NCBI RefSeq assembly: GCF_036898825.1
Contig: NZ_JARUND010000002.1
Location: forward strand, 2,976,001-3,040,000
Length of the DNA stretch: 64,000 nt
Direction of reading: 5' to 3'
From: Streptomyces sp. B21-083
Lineage (GTDB): Bacteria > Actinomycetota > Actinomycetes > Streptomycetales > Streptomycetaceae
Part shown: positions 45,672 to 54,025 of the stretch, piece after piece
Layout of the letters: each line of letters begins with the position of its first letter
Position numbering within the stretch: the first letter of the stretch is position 1
The notes under the pieces: generated by a model
Told to the model about the DNA's origin: nothing
Databases searched by the model: none
Seen by the model: the letters and a program-made list of their open reading frames with translations, nothing else
Made by a program: the position numbers and the translations under genes

Positions 45672-46709
45672 ATGACCGTCAGTCTGGAACAGATGCGCCG
45701 CTGCCATTTCGCCGTCGACCTCGGGGCCGCGCGGACCCGCGTCTACGTCAAGGGTGAAGGGATCGTCGTCGACCAGCCGTCGGTCGCCGCCGTGAACACC
45801 AAGACCGGTGCGCTGATCGCGGTCGGGGAGTTCGCCGAGAAGATGACGGGGCGTACACCCCACTACATCCGAGTCGTGCGGCCCGTGTCCGGCGGAACCG
45901 TCGTCGACATCGAGATGGCGCAGCGCATGCTGCGGCACCTGATCGGCGACAAGGTCCGCCGCAGCCTGCGCCGCAAGCCCTTCCTGCGGGCCGCCGCCTG
46001 CTACCCGCACGACGCCGACCCGCTCGCGCAGCGCGCGGCCATCGAGACGCTCGTCGGTCTCGGCGCCCGGCGCGTCGAACTCGTGGACACGCTCGTCGCC
46101 GCCGCCGTGGGCTGCGGACTGCCCGTCGAGCAGCCCGAGGCGACCATGGTCATGGTGTGCGGCGCCGCCGCCACCCAGCTCGCCGTTCTCTCCCTCGGCT
46201 CGATCGTGACCGCCGAACGGATCCCGGTCGGGGGCGAGGCCGTCGACCACGCGATCGTGCAGCACCTGCGCCACCAGCACGAACTGATGCTGCCCAGCCA
46301 GTCCGTACGTCCGCTGCAGCTCGCCCTCTCCGGCAACGGGCTCACCGCCCACGGCCCGTCGTCCACCGAGATCCACGGCCGGGACGTCGCCACCGGCCTC
46401 GCCCGCTCCGTCCAGGTCGACACCGCCGCCGTGCGTGACGCCATCCAGACGCCGCTGACCGCCGTACTCGACGGCATCGGCAAGGTGCTGCGGGACTGCC
46501 CGCCCGATCTGGTGGCCGACCTCGCCGACCGCGGCATCATGATGGTCGGCGGCAGCGCGCTGCTCCCCGGGTTCGACCAGATGCTGCGGCAGGCCACGGG
46601 CATGCCGGTGCACATCGCCGAACGGCCGGACGTGTGCGCGGTGCAGGGCCTCGGGTACATGCTGGAGGGCCGTATCGAGCCGCTGGTACTGGATCCGCTG
46701 GCCACCTGA
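45672..46709 (+). CDS. mbl: MreB-like actin homologue Mbl
   Basis: A 345-residue bacterial actin. ATP-binding motifs are present: HFAVDLGAARTRVYVKGEG near residue 12, VSGGTVVDIEMAQRMLRHLI, and MMVGGSALLPGFDQML near 300. The phosphate-2 loop (MVMVCGAAATQLAVLSL) departs from the strict MreB wording, as expected for the divergent Streptomyces Mbl protein that helps build spore walls. ATG 45672 has GGGAGG at 45658-45664; an ATG at 45609 is in frame but has no RBS. It is followed 35 bp later by the histidine kinase gene. Confidence 0.87.
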   Translation: MTVSLEQMRRCHFAVDLGAARTRVYVKGEGIVVDQPSVAAVNTKTGALIAVGEFAEKMTGRTPHYIRVVRPVSGGTVVDIEMAQRMLRHLIGDKVRRSLRRKPFLRAAACYPHDADPLAQRAAIETLVGLGARRVELVDTLVAAAVGCGLPVEQPEATMVMVCGAAATQLAVLSLGSIVTAERIPVGGEAVDHAIVQHLRHQHELMLPSQSVRPLQLALSGNGLTAHGPSSTEIHGRDVATGLARSVQVDTAAVRDAIQTPLTAVLDGIGKVLRDCPPDLVADLADRGIMMVGGSALLPGFDQMLRQATGMPVHIAERPDVCAVQGLGYMLEGRIEPLVLDPLAT

Positions 46710-46744
46710 GACCGCCCACCCGACCCGGCGGCCCCACCATCCGC

Positions 46745-48196
46745 ATGCCAGTCGACCCGCCCCCACCTCCCTCTCCTCCCCTGCCGTCCCGTCTCGAAGC
46801 CGTACTGGGCATCGGTTCCGATCTCGAACTGCGCACCACCCTCCAGCACATCGTGGACGGCGCGGCCGAGTTGACCGGTGCCCGGTACGCGGGGCTCGGT
46901 ATGGCCGACCCCGGGCACGACGGTCTCGTGGAGGTCCGCAGGGCCGATCCGGGGCGCGCCGAACGGGAGGGCGTCGCCGCCATCGACGTACCGATCCTCG
47001 TGGAGGGCGAGGAGTTCGGGCGGCTGTATCTCGCCGAGAAACTCGACGGGTCCCCGTTCGGCGACGACGAGAGGGAGTTGCTGCGGGTGCTGGCCACACA
47101 GGCCGGCATCGCGATCGGGAACGCCCGGCTGTACGAGACCGCGCGGCAGCGGGAGCGCTGGATCGAGGGTGCCGCCGCCGTCACCACCGCGCTGCTCACC
47201 GGCAAGGCCTCCGACGACGCGCTGATGATCGTCGCGGACCGCGCCCGGCTTCTCGCCGACGCCGCCGCGGGCGTCATCCTGCAGCCGACGGCCACCGGCG
47301 GCATGGAGATCGTGACCGCCTCCACGTTCGACGACCCCGGTGACATCGTCGGGACCGTCATCGCCCCGGGCAGTCCCGTTCTCGTTCAACTCCTGGGCGG
47401 GGAGCCGGTGTTCGTCGACGACTCGGCGACCGACCCGCGGATGACGACCCCTGTACGGCACCGGTTCGGACCCAGCATGATGCTGCCGTTGCAGGCCGAG
47501 GGGAGGCTGATCGGCACGCTCGCGCTGCCGCGCCGACGCGGCGACCGCCCGTACACCGGCACGGAACGGCTCCTCGCGACGCAGTTCGCCTCACAGGCGG
47601 CCCTCGCGCTCGTCCTCGCCGACGCCCGGCGCCGCCGCGCCCGCCTCGCGGTGTACGAGGACCGCGACCGGATCGCCCGGGACCTGCACGATCTCGTCGT
47701 CCAACGGCTGTTCGCCACCGGCATGATGCTGGAGTCCACCCAGCGCCGGGCCGGCGACGACGCCGACGTGCGCGAGATCCTCGGGCACGCCGTCGACGAA
47801 CTCCAGGCCACCGTCCAGGAGGTCCGGACGACCATTTTCGCCCTCCAGCAGTCCCCCGCCGACGCGCCGACAGGCTTGCGCGGCAAGGTACTTCGTGAGA
47901 CGGCCGGTACGACGGCGGTACTCGGCCGCCGGCCCTCCGTCCGCTTCACCGGGCCCGTCGAGCACCGCGTCCCCTCCCCCGTCGCCGCCCGGCTCCTCAC
48001 CGCCCTGCGCCGCACCCTCGCCACCGCCGTACGCCGTCCCGGTGTCACCCGCGTCGAGGTCACGGTCGACGCGACGGCGGTCCTGCCGGACGGCCGGGAA
48101 GCCGTACGGCTGACGGTCTACGTCGATGACACAACGGGCGCAGGCCCGGGTACGACGGTCATCTGGCAGGCACCGCTGGGAGACGGCACCCTGTAG
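46745..48196 (+). CDS. GAF-domain histidine kinase (DevS/NarL-type partner) with degenerate ATPase domain
   Basis: A 483-residue cytoplasmic sensor. Two GAF domains (about residues 25-160 and 175-310) are followed by a HisKA_3 helix pair with the phospho-acceptor in RIARDLHDLVVQRLFATGMM near residue 316. The expected HATPase domain is short and lacks a recognisable N-box Asn and G-boxes (LLTALRRTLATAVRRPG, then WQAPLGDGT), so kinase activity is doubtful. There is no response regulator next door. ATG 46745 follows mbl by 35 bp and has no strong RBS, so it may be coupled to mbl. Confidence 0.83.
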   Translation: MPVDPPPPPSPPLPSRLEAVLGIGSDLELRTTLQHIVDGAAELTGARYAGLGMADPGHDGLVEVRRADPGRAEREGVAAIDVPILVEGEEFGRLYLAEKLDGSPFGDDERELLRVLATQAGIAIGNARLYETARQRERWIEGAAAVTTALLTGKASDDALMIVADRARLLADAAAGVILQPTATGGMEIVTASTFDDPGDIVGTVIAPGSPVLVQLLGGEPVFVDDSATDPRMTTPVRHRFGPSMMLPLQAEGRLIGTLALPRRRGDRPYTGTERLLATQFASQAALALVLADARRRRARLAVYEDRDRIARDLHDLVVQRLFATGMMLESTQRRAGDDADVREILGHAVDELQATVQEVRTTIFALQQSPADAPTGLRGKVLRETAGTTAVLGRRPSVRFTGPVEHRVPSPVAARLLTALRRTLATAVRRPGVTRVEVTVDATAVLPDGREAVRLTVYVDDTTGAGPGTTVIWQAPLGDGTL

Positions 48197-48231
48197 AGAG
48201 GTCACGGACCGTCGACGGCGGAGGGCAGCCA

Positions 48232-48852
48232 GTGACTGACATCGACACGCGTGACGACATGTCCGTCGGCACTCGCGTGGGCACGTTCATGGACACCGGT
48301 ATGCACACCGGCATGCATTCAGGTACGGACACCGGTATGGATACCGGCACGGGCACGCGCGTCGGGGCGCGCGTCCGCACGCGCATCGGGGTGACCGGGC
48401 ACCGCTCGATCCCCGCCGCCGTTCTGCCGTCCGTCCGTACGGGCATCCGCCGGCAGTTGCGGGGCGACGAGGAACTGGAGGCTCTGAGCTGCCTCGCGGC
48501 CGGGGCCGACCAGTTGTTCGCCGACATGGCCCTGGACCGGGGCATACCCGTCACCGCCGTGATCCCCGGCATGGACTACGAGACCCACCTCGGCGACGCC
48601 GACACCCGCGCCGCATACCGCCGCATCCTCAACTCCTGCCGTACACAAGTGAATCTGCCCGAGGAGGCGACACACGAAGAGGCCTACTTCGCGGCCGGCC
48701 GCTGGATCGTCGACCACGCCGACCGGCTGGTCGCGGTATGGGACGGTCAGCCCGCACGAGGACTCGGCGGCACCGGGGACGTGGTGGCGTACGCCCGCCG
48801 CACCGGCGTTCCGGTGACGGTGCTGTGGCGACCGGGGGTGCTGCGCGGCTGA
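48232..48852 (+). CDS. SLOG-superfamily nucleotide-sensor-like protein
   Basis: A 206-residue protein whose domain (about residues 48-206) has the Rossmann-like SLOG pattern: RIGVTGHRSIP at the start, CLAAGADQLFADMALDRGIP, and ADRLVAVWDGQPARGLGGTG with a glycine-rich nucleotide pocket. SLOG proteins are predicted to bind or process nucleotide-derived signals in conflict systems and often pair with SLATT membrane effectors. The adjacent convergent gene encodes a SLATT-like protein. The N-terminal 45 residues are a strange repetitive run of MDTG/MHTG/TDTG units. GTG 48232 follows GGAGGG; later in-frame ATGs could remove the repeat. Confidence 0.75.
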   Translation: MTDIDTRDDMSVGTRVGTFMDTGMHTGMHSGTDTGMDTGTGTRVGARVRTRIGVTGHRSIPAAVLPSVRTGIRRQLRGDEELEALSCLAAGADQLFADMALDRGIPVTAVIPGMDYETHLGDADTRAAYRRILNSCRTQVNLPEEATHEEAYFAAGRWIVDHADRLVAVWDGQPARGLGGTGDVVAYARRTGVPVTVLWRPGVLRG

Positions 48853-48861
48853 GTTCGGGGG

Positions 48862-49857
48862 TCAACCGCCGAACCGCACCAGCCAGTCGGTGTGCTGCGG
48901 TGAGACGACCCGCTCGGCCTCGGCCACCGCCTCAGCCCACCCCGCCTCCGTCACCGTCTTCACCATCGAGACGCGCAGTGTCTCCAGGTCCTGTTCGATG
49001 AGGGAGTGGGCATACGTCAACGGCCGGTGCCGCCGCACCTCCTGCCAGGCCACCCCGGCAGCCGCGCCGGCGCTGAGAAGCCCGGTGAGATCCCAGCCGC
49101 CGATCACGCCGAGGGCCCTGAGCACAGCCGCCAGCAGGGCGAGCCCTGTCAGGACGGCCGTGACGGAGGACCAGCGCACGGAGGCGCGATGCGACTCGGA
49201 GGCGCGGTTCTTGTACCAGACGAACTGTTCCAGCAGCCGGTCCCGGAGATAGATCTCCCGGCGAGCGGCGAACGGCTTGGCGCGCACGGCCCGCATGACC
49301 GGGGTGATCTGCCCGGTTCCACGGGCGTGGGCCCCGTTGCGGGAGTCCTCCCAGCCCACCCGTCTGAGTTCCCGGAGCCGCTCCTCCAGCCGTTCCGCGA
49401 ACAGCCCGTCGGGGTCGGAGACCCGGGAGTGGAACGGCCCCCCGTGGACCATGTACTGCCAGGCAAGCGACTTGAGGAGCTCCGCCACATCGCGGTGCGC
49501 CCGCCACTGGGCACGGGCCCGGCGTCGGGCGATATGCAGTCCGATCGCAATCGTGAACGCGTAAAGCAGAGCCGCAAATGCCGCTGGAACATGACTGTTG
49601 AAACGCTCCGCCAGCATCGCCATCGCGGTCGCCGACAACAGGAGCAGCAACTGCGTGCGCACCGCGTAGAGGGACTCACTCTGACGGCTCAGAGCCCGCC
49701 GATCGCTCACGACAAACAGTGGCGGAAGATCATTCTCACTCAGCGTGACACTGGGCCCCGGAGTACCGGCGTGCAATTGACTCACCCCCGTGGTCATTGC
49801 CCACGCATTAGCCAACTCTTGGTGGTCAGAGCCTGAAGTCGAATGGGCGGATTCCAT
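48862..49857 (-). CDS. SLATT/DUF4231-type membrane protein, divergent from the fxs locus
   Basis: A 331-residue protein. A hydrophobic hairpin lies at about residues 69-85 and 91-109, a long charged helical region follows (QWRAHRDVAELLKSLAWQYM, EERLRELRRVGWEDSRN), and a second hydrophobic pair comes at about 225-265, then a helical tail. This fits the DUF4231/SLATT group predicted to form membrane pores when triggered. It is convergent with the SLOG gene (10-bp gap) and divergent from the FxsA precursor gene, sharing its upstream region. ATG 49857 is used; an internal ATG at 49797 is possible. Confidence 0.75.
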   Translation of the reverse strand: MESAHSTSGSDHQELANAWAMTTGVSQLHAGTPGPSVTLSENDLPPLFVVSDRRALSRQSESLYAVRTQLLLLLSATAMAMLAERFNSHVPAAFAALLYAFTIAIGLHIARRRARAQWRAHRDVAELLKSLAWQYMVHGGPFHSRVSDPDGLFAERLEERLRELRRVGWEDSRNGAHARGTGQITPVMRAVRAKPFAARREIYLRDRLLEQFVWYKNRASESHRASVRWSSVTAVLTGLALLAAVLRALGVIGGWDLTGLLSAGAAAGVAWQEVRRHRPLTYAHSLIEQDLETLRVSMVKTVTEAGWAEAVAEAERVVSPQHTDWLVRFGG

Positions 49858-49974
49858 CCTGGGGGTCGCCCTCCGGTATCGTCCGCGTCAAAACCAGACT
49901 TTCTTGGTGCCGGTCGGTCCCAACCGGCGACAAGGGGGCTGGACAGCGCCAGCAGAAGGAGCTACGAGCCAGTC

Positions 49975-50151
49975 ATGAGCCTCTCTCAGTCACAGGCAAC
50001 GCCCGTCAGCGGTACTCGGTCGACCTTCCAGCCGCTGACCCCGCTGGCGGACCTCTCCCGACACTCGCATGCGGTCATGAACATGATCGGACGGTTGCCG
50101 GACAGCCCCGACAGGCGTCCGACAAACCCCACCTTCAACTCGGCGGTTTGA
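49975..50151 (+). CDS. fxsA: FxSxx-COOH RiPP precursor peptide FxsA
   Basis: A 58-residue peptide starting MSLSQSQATPV and ending PTNPTFNSAV, so its last five residues are F-N-S-A-V, the F-x-S-x-x-COOH signature that names the family. The leader holds TFQPLTPLADLSRHSHAVMN, a conserved-looking recognition stretch. No cysteines. In this family a radical SAM enzyme (FxsB) joins residues of the C-terminal motif into a small cyclophane. ATG 49975 has a purine-rich AGAAGGAG about 13 bp upstream. The maturase gene follows 141 bp later, after a strong hairpin. Confidence 0.9.
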   Translation: MSLSQSQATPVSGTRSTFQPLTPLADLSRHSHAVMNMIGRLPDSPDRRPTNPTFNSAV

Positions 50152-50175
50152 GCCTGAAGGTTCACGCGGACAGGT

Positions 50176-50202
50176 GTATCCGACGGCACCACCGTCGGAT
50201 GC
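50176..50202 (+). terminator. Hairpin between fxsA and fxsB (attenuator candidate)
   Basis: Arms 50176-50186 and 50192-50202 form an 11-bp stem (one wobble) around a 5-nt loop, 24 bp after the fxsA stop. A leaky terminator here would give much more precursor than maturase mRNA, as is usual in RiPP clusters. Confidence 0.6.
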
Positions 50203-50292
50203 CCCCCATGTCACAGGTGTCACGCTCGTCAACTTCGGTAACATTTCGACGAGTTGGCCTCGGGTAGGGTAGTGGGTTTGCGATGATGCAGT

Positions 50293-52449
50293 GTGACGAG
50301 CCCCTCCCTCCAGCAGCTGGTCCTCAAGGTGCACAGCAGATGTGACCTGGCCTGCGACCACTGCTATGTGTACGAGCATGCCGACCAGGGCTGGAAAGCT
50401 CGCCCGGTAGTCATCTCCGAAGAGGCGCTCACCCGGACCGCCCGGCAGTTCGCCTCCTACGCCGAGGCTCACAAGCTTCCTTCCGTGACGATCATCCTCC
50501 ACGGGGGCGAGCCCCTCCTCTGTGGCCCTACGCGGCTCAGAAACATCTGCGCGGAACTCACACGGGCCCTCACCCCGGTCACCACACTGGACCTCCAGAT
50601 TCACACCAACGGAATCCAGCTGAGCCCGCGGCATCTGGACGTCTTCGCGGAATTCGGCGTCAAGGTGGGTATTTCGCTCGACGGTGACCGCGCCGCCAAC
50701 GACCGGCACAGACTCGACCGCAGAGGCCGCAGCAGCTACGACCGGGTACTGCGCGGAATCGATCTGCTGCGCACCCCCGCGTACCGCCACCTCTTCGGCG
50801 GCCTACTCTGTACCGTCGATGTCGCGAACGACCCCGTCACGGTGCACGAATCACTTACGGCGCTTGATCCTCCCCGTATCGATTATTTGCTACCGCACTC
50901 GACTTGGGAGAACCCGCCGCCGAACCCCTCCGGGTCACCGACCCCGTACGCCGACTGGCTGCTCGCCGTGTTCGACCTCTGGGAGAAACAGGGACGCAGG
51001 ATTCCCGTACGGACCTTCGAGTCGGTGCTCAGCACACTGCGCGGCGGTCCCAGTCTGACCGAGGCGATGGGACTCGCCCCGTCCGACCTCGCGGTGGTCG
51101 AGACGGACGGCAGTTTCGAGCAGGCGGACTCGCTCAAGACGGCGTTCGACGGAGCGGCGGCCACGGGGTACGACGTCTTCCGGCACGGGTTCGAGGAGTT
51201 CGCCCGGCACGAGGGGGTGCTGGCCCGCCAGCGCGGGCTCGCCGGGGTCAGCGAGGAGTGCCGTCGCTGTCCGGTGGTCGACTCCTGCGGCGGCGGCCTG
51301 TACGCCCATCGCTACAGTGCCGAACGCGACTTCGACAACCCTTCCGTCTTCTGCGCCGACCTGCGCGCCCTGGTGGAGGGCATCGCCGAGCGGGTGACGA
51401 ACCGGGCGCTCGCCCCGTCGGTCTGCCGGCCGGACGAACTGAGCCTCTCCCAGCTGCGGTTGGACCGGGCATTGCTGCGGGTCGTGCACGACGACCCGAT
51501 GCCGGAGCCCGGCTGGGACGACGCCTGGCGGACTCTGCTGGAGCTGGACGCCGGGGACGACACGGTCCGGCACCTCAACGAGGTTCTCGCCCACCCCTAC
51601 GTCCGCACCTGGCTGCTCCGGTCCCGGCACGGAGCAGCGGATCTCCCCCGGTTCATGGCTCTGGCCTTCTCGGCGGCCGTGCGGGCCGGCGCCGATGTGA
51701 TGCTCTGCTGGGACCAGTCCGAACGCGCCCTCCATCTCCCCGCGCTGGGCACGTTCACGCTGGCGGAGCCGGGTCGGGTCGAGGTCAAGACGACACCGGG
51801 CGGCTTCTGTGTGTTCGGCCCGTCGGGCCCCGTACAGGTGCAGCTCGCCGACGCCGCTGCCGCCGTCCAGTGGCGTCCGCTGGACACCGTGGAACTGTCC
51901 GGTCGGCCGGCCCTGGTGGTCGACGACGCGGACTCCTACCGCGACTGCTTCCCCGTTCCGCTCGCCCCCGGGCCGACCCCGGCGTCCTTCGCCGAGCGCC
52001 TGAGGCGGGCGTACGACCTGCTCGACGCCCGGCTGCCTCGGTGGTCCGAGGACCGCAACGCGTTGCTCGTCACCACCGTCACTCCGCTCGCAGCGGGCAG
52101 CGGGCTGCGGCTCGGCACGCACGGGCCGGGGGCGCTGGGTGCGGCGGTCGACTTCACGCCGGAGGAGTTCGTGCGTGAACTCCCGCGTCTGGGGCGGCGG
52201 GCCAGGCTCACCTCCCTCCGGGAGACAAGTGACCTGAACGTCCTGGGCAACCGGGCGGGCCGCCTCCTCGACGAGGCCTTCGAGCAACTCGGCAACTCCC
52301 GTCGCGAGGACGCCGTACGCGCCCTGGTCGAGCTGACCGCGCTCCCGGAGAACGAACTCACGCAAACGGGCGCGGTGTTGGCCGCACAACTCTGGACGGA
52401 ATGGGCGAAGCACCCGGACCCACCGACCCGGAAGCCCCACCGTGCCTGA
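50293..52449 (+). CDS. fxsB: Radical SAM/SPASM maturase FxsB with extended C-terminal domain
   Basis: A 718-residue maturase acting on FxsA. The radical SAM cluster motif is CDLACDHCYVY (Cys17, 21, 24), followed by the HGGEPLL glycine motif and SLDGDRAANDRHR. A SPASM-type auxiliary cluster site lies near residues 324-354 (CRRCPVVDSCGGG, FCADL). After residue 370 comes a 350-residue extension resembling the beta-hydroxylase (HExxH) domain fused to some FxsB proteins, but no HExxH is present, so it matches the inactivated-extension class. GTG 50293 lies 22 bp after a TAGGGT hexamer. Its stop overlaps the acetyltransferase gene by 8 bp. Confidence 0.9.
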   Translation: MTSPSLQQLVLKVHSRCDLACDHCYVYEHADQGWKARPVVISEEALTRTARQFASYAEAHKLPSVTIILHGGEPLLCGPTRLRNICAELTRALTPVTTLDLQIHTNGIQLSPRHLDVFAEFGVKVGISLDGDRAANDRHRLDRRGRSSYDRVLRGIDLLRTPAYRHLFGGLLCTVDVANDPVTVHESLTALDPPRIDYLLPHSTWENPPPNPSGSPTPYADWLLAVFDLWEKQGRRIPVRTFESVLSTLRGGPSLTEAMGLAPSDLAVVETDGSFEQADSLKTAFDGAAATGYDVFRHGFEEFARHEGVLARQRGLAGVSEECRRCPVVDSCGGGLYAHRYSAERDFDNPSVFCADLRALVEGIAERVTNRALAPSVCRPDELSLSQLRLDRALLRVVHDDPMPEPGWDDAWRTLLELDAGDDTVRHLNEVLAHPYVRTWLLRSRHGAADLPRFMALAFSAAVRAGADVMLCWDQSERALHLPALGTFTLAEPGRVEVKTTPGGFCVFGPSGPVQVQLADAAAAVQWRPLDTVELSGRPALVVDDADSYRDCFPVPLAPGPTPASFAERLRRAYDLLDARLPRWSEDRNALLVTTVTPLAAGSGLRLGTHGPGALGAAVDFTPEEFVRELPRLGRRARLTSLRETSDLNVLGNRAGRLLDEAFEQLGNSRREDAVRALVELTALPENELTQTGAVLAAQLWTEWAKHPDPPTRKPHRA

Positions 52450-53932
52450 GCGGCTCCCCCAGACGGCCACCCCGGCCCCCTCACCCAGGGCGACCCCTAC
52501 CACCCACGCACCCGACCCGGCCTCCTCCCCGGCGACCACTCCAGGCCGACCCCCACGACCGACCACCCCCACGAACACGACCGACCAACCCCTCCCCGCG
52601 GCAGCCACCCCGAACCTCCCGCCCCAAACGGCCCCAACCACCCACGCACCCGACCCGGCCTCCCCGGCGACCACTCCAGGCCGACCCCCACGACCGACCA
52701 CCCCCACGAACACGACCAACCGACCCCTCCTCGCGGCAGCCACCCCGAACCTCCCGCCCCAAGCGGCCCCAACCACCCACGCACCCGACCCGGCCTCCCC
52801 GGCGACCACTCCAGGCCGACCCCCACGACCGACCACCCCCACGAACACGACCGACCAACCCCTCCCCGCGGCAGCCACCCCGAACCTCCCGCCCCAAACG
52901 GCCTCGGCCTCCCGCAGGGCGGTCGCCTCGGACCAGGGACCGCGGGCAACCACCCCGACTCGGGCCGGCCGCGCGAACCCGGTCGGGTCAGCCCGCCACA
53001 CCGCAAGCGCCCCGGAAGAGGCGCCTCTGCCAACTCCGGCGCCGCCCATCCCCGCAGACGCGACCGGCCCGGCTCCCCAGACCCCGACCGCCCCGGGCCT
53101 CCCGCCTCGGCCACCGTTCACCCCCACGGCCGGCACCCGTCCCGGCCCTGCCGTCGCATCCCACTCCGCCGGTCAACTACGGGACGCGATCGCCGAGTTG
53201 GGTGTCCGCCCCGGCGCTCCCCTCATCGTCCACGCCTCCCTGCGCGGCACCGGTCTTGGTCCCTCGCTCGTACGGGACTGTCTGCTCGCCGCGCTGGGAG
53301 CCGGCGGCACCCTTGTCGTGCCCGCGTTCACGCCGGAGAACTCCGACACCTCGCGGGCGTACCGGGTAGCCACCGAGGGGCTGACCGAGCGGGAGAAGGC
53401 CGTCCACCGGGCCTCGATGCCGCCCTTCGCCGCGGACAGCACGCCGTGTCCCTCCACGGGGGCGCTGGCCGAATGTGTGCGGACCACTCCCGGTGCCGTC
53501 CGCAGCACCCATCCGCAGACCTCCTTCGCCGGACTCGGGCCCAGGGCCGCGGAGTTGCTCGGCCGGCACGACCCGCACTGCCATCTCGGTGAGCGCTCGC
53601 CGCTGGCCGCGCTGTACGCGGCGGATGCCCAGATCCTGTTGCTGCGCGTCGGGTTCGAGGTGTGCAGCGCGTTCCATCTGGCCGAGTACCGGACGACGCC
53701 GCCCACACCTCGGCGTACGTACCGGTGCGTGGTGGGCGAGCGGGGGAACTGGATCTCGTACGAGGATCTCGCCCTGGACGACAGCGACTTCGGCGCGATC
53801 GGGAAGCGGCTCCCGCGTGAACTGGTGGTGGAGCGGGAATGGGCCGGAAAAACGGTCACGCTTTGCGCCATGCGCGCCGTTGTGGACCACGCCGTCGATC
53901 AGATGGCCAGTTATCGCCCCGGATTGACGTAA
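52442..53932 (+). CDS. AAC(3)-family N-acetyltransferase with tandem-repeat N-terminus, in the fxs locus
   Basis: A 496-residue protein. Residues about 240-490 form an aminoglycoside 3-N-acetyltransferase-like domain (APLIVHASLRGTGLG, GGTLVVPAFTPENSD, STHPQTSFAGLGPRA, CHLGERSPLAALYA with the conserved His). The first 240 residues are low-complexity Pro/Thr/Ala and contain three nearly identical 45-residue repeats (each including TTHAPDP, GRPPRPTTPTN, AAATPNLPP). The GTG start overlaps fxsB by 8 bp, so it is co-translated with the maturase. Acetylation of the RiPP or of a linked amine is more likely here than drug resistance. Confidence 0.85.
   Translation: MPERLPQTATPAPSPRATPTTHAPDPASSPATTPGRPPRPTTPTNTTDQPLPAAATPNLPPQTAPTTHAPDPASPATTPGRPPRPTTPTNTTNRPLLAAATPNLPPQAAPTTHAPDPASPATTPGRPPRPTTPTNTTDQPLPAAATPNLPPQTASASRRAVASDQGPRATTPTRAGRANPVGSARHTASAPEEAPLPTPAPPIPADATGPAPQTPTAPGLPPRPPFTPTAGTRPGPAVASHSAGQLRDAIAELGVRPGAPLIVHASLRGTGLGPSLVRDCLLAALGAGGTLVVPAFTPENSDTSRAYRVATEGLTEREKAVHRASMPPFAADSTPCPSTGALAECVRTTPGAVRSTHPQTSFAGLGPRAAELLGRHDPHCHLGERSPLAALYAADAQILLLRVGFEVCSAFHLAEYRTTPPTPRRTYRCVVGERGNWISYEDLALDDSDFGAIGKRLPRELVVEREWAGKTVTLCAMRAVVDHAVDQMASYRPGLT
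52501..52908 (+). repeat. Three tandem 135-bp repeats inside the AAC(3)-like gene
   Basis: Near-identical units begin at 52501 (138 bp, one extra codon), 52639 and 52774 (135 bp each), keeping the frame. Very few differences at DNA level indicate recent amplification, so copy number may vary between strains. Confidence 0.85.
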
Positions 53933-54025
53933 AACAAGCAACCCCGGCGAGCCGACCGTCGGGCACATTGTTGGTTCCGGTCAGGTGACCCCGGCGCTGG
54001 GGCGCACCGACGGGCAGGGGGGCGT

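Noticed and set aside
52501..52908. Possible CRISPR array because of regularly spaced repeats
   Set aside because: The units are 135 bp, contiguous, in frame and without unique spacers. They are a coding tandem repeat, and no cas genes are present.
50935..53136. Minus-strand frame of over 700 codons opposite fxsB and the acetyltransferase
   Set aside because: It is Gly/Arg/Trp-biased and owes its length to the GC-rich repeats on the other strand; fxsB motifs leave no doubt about the coding strand.
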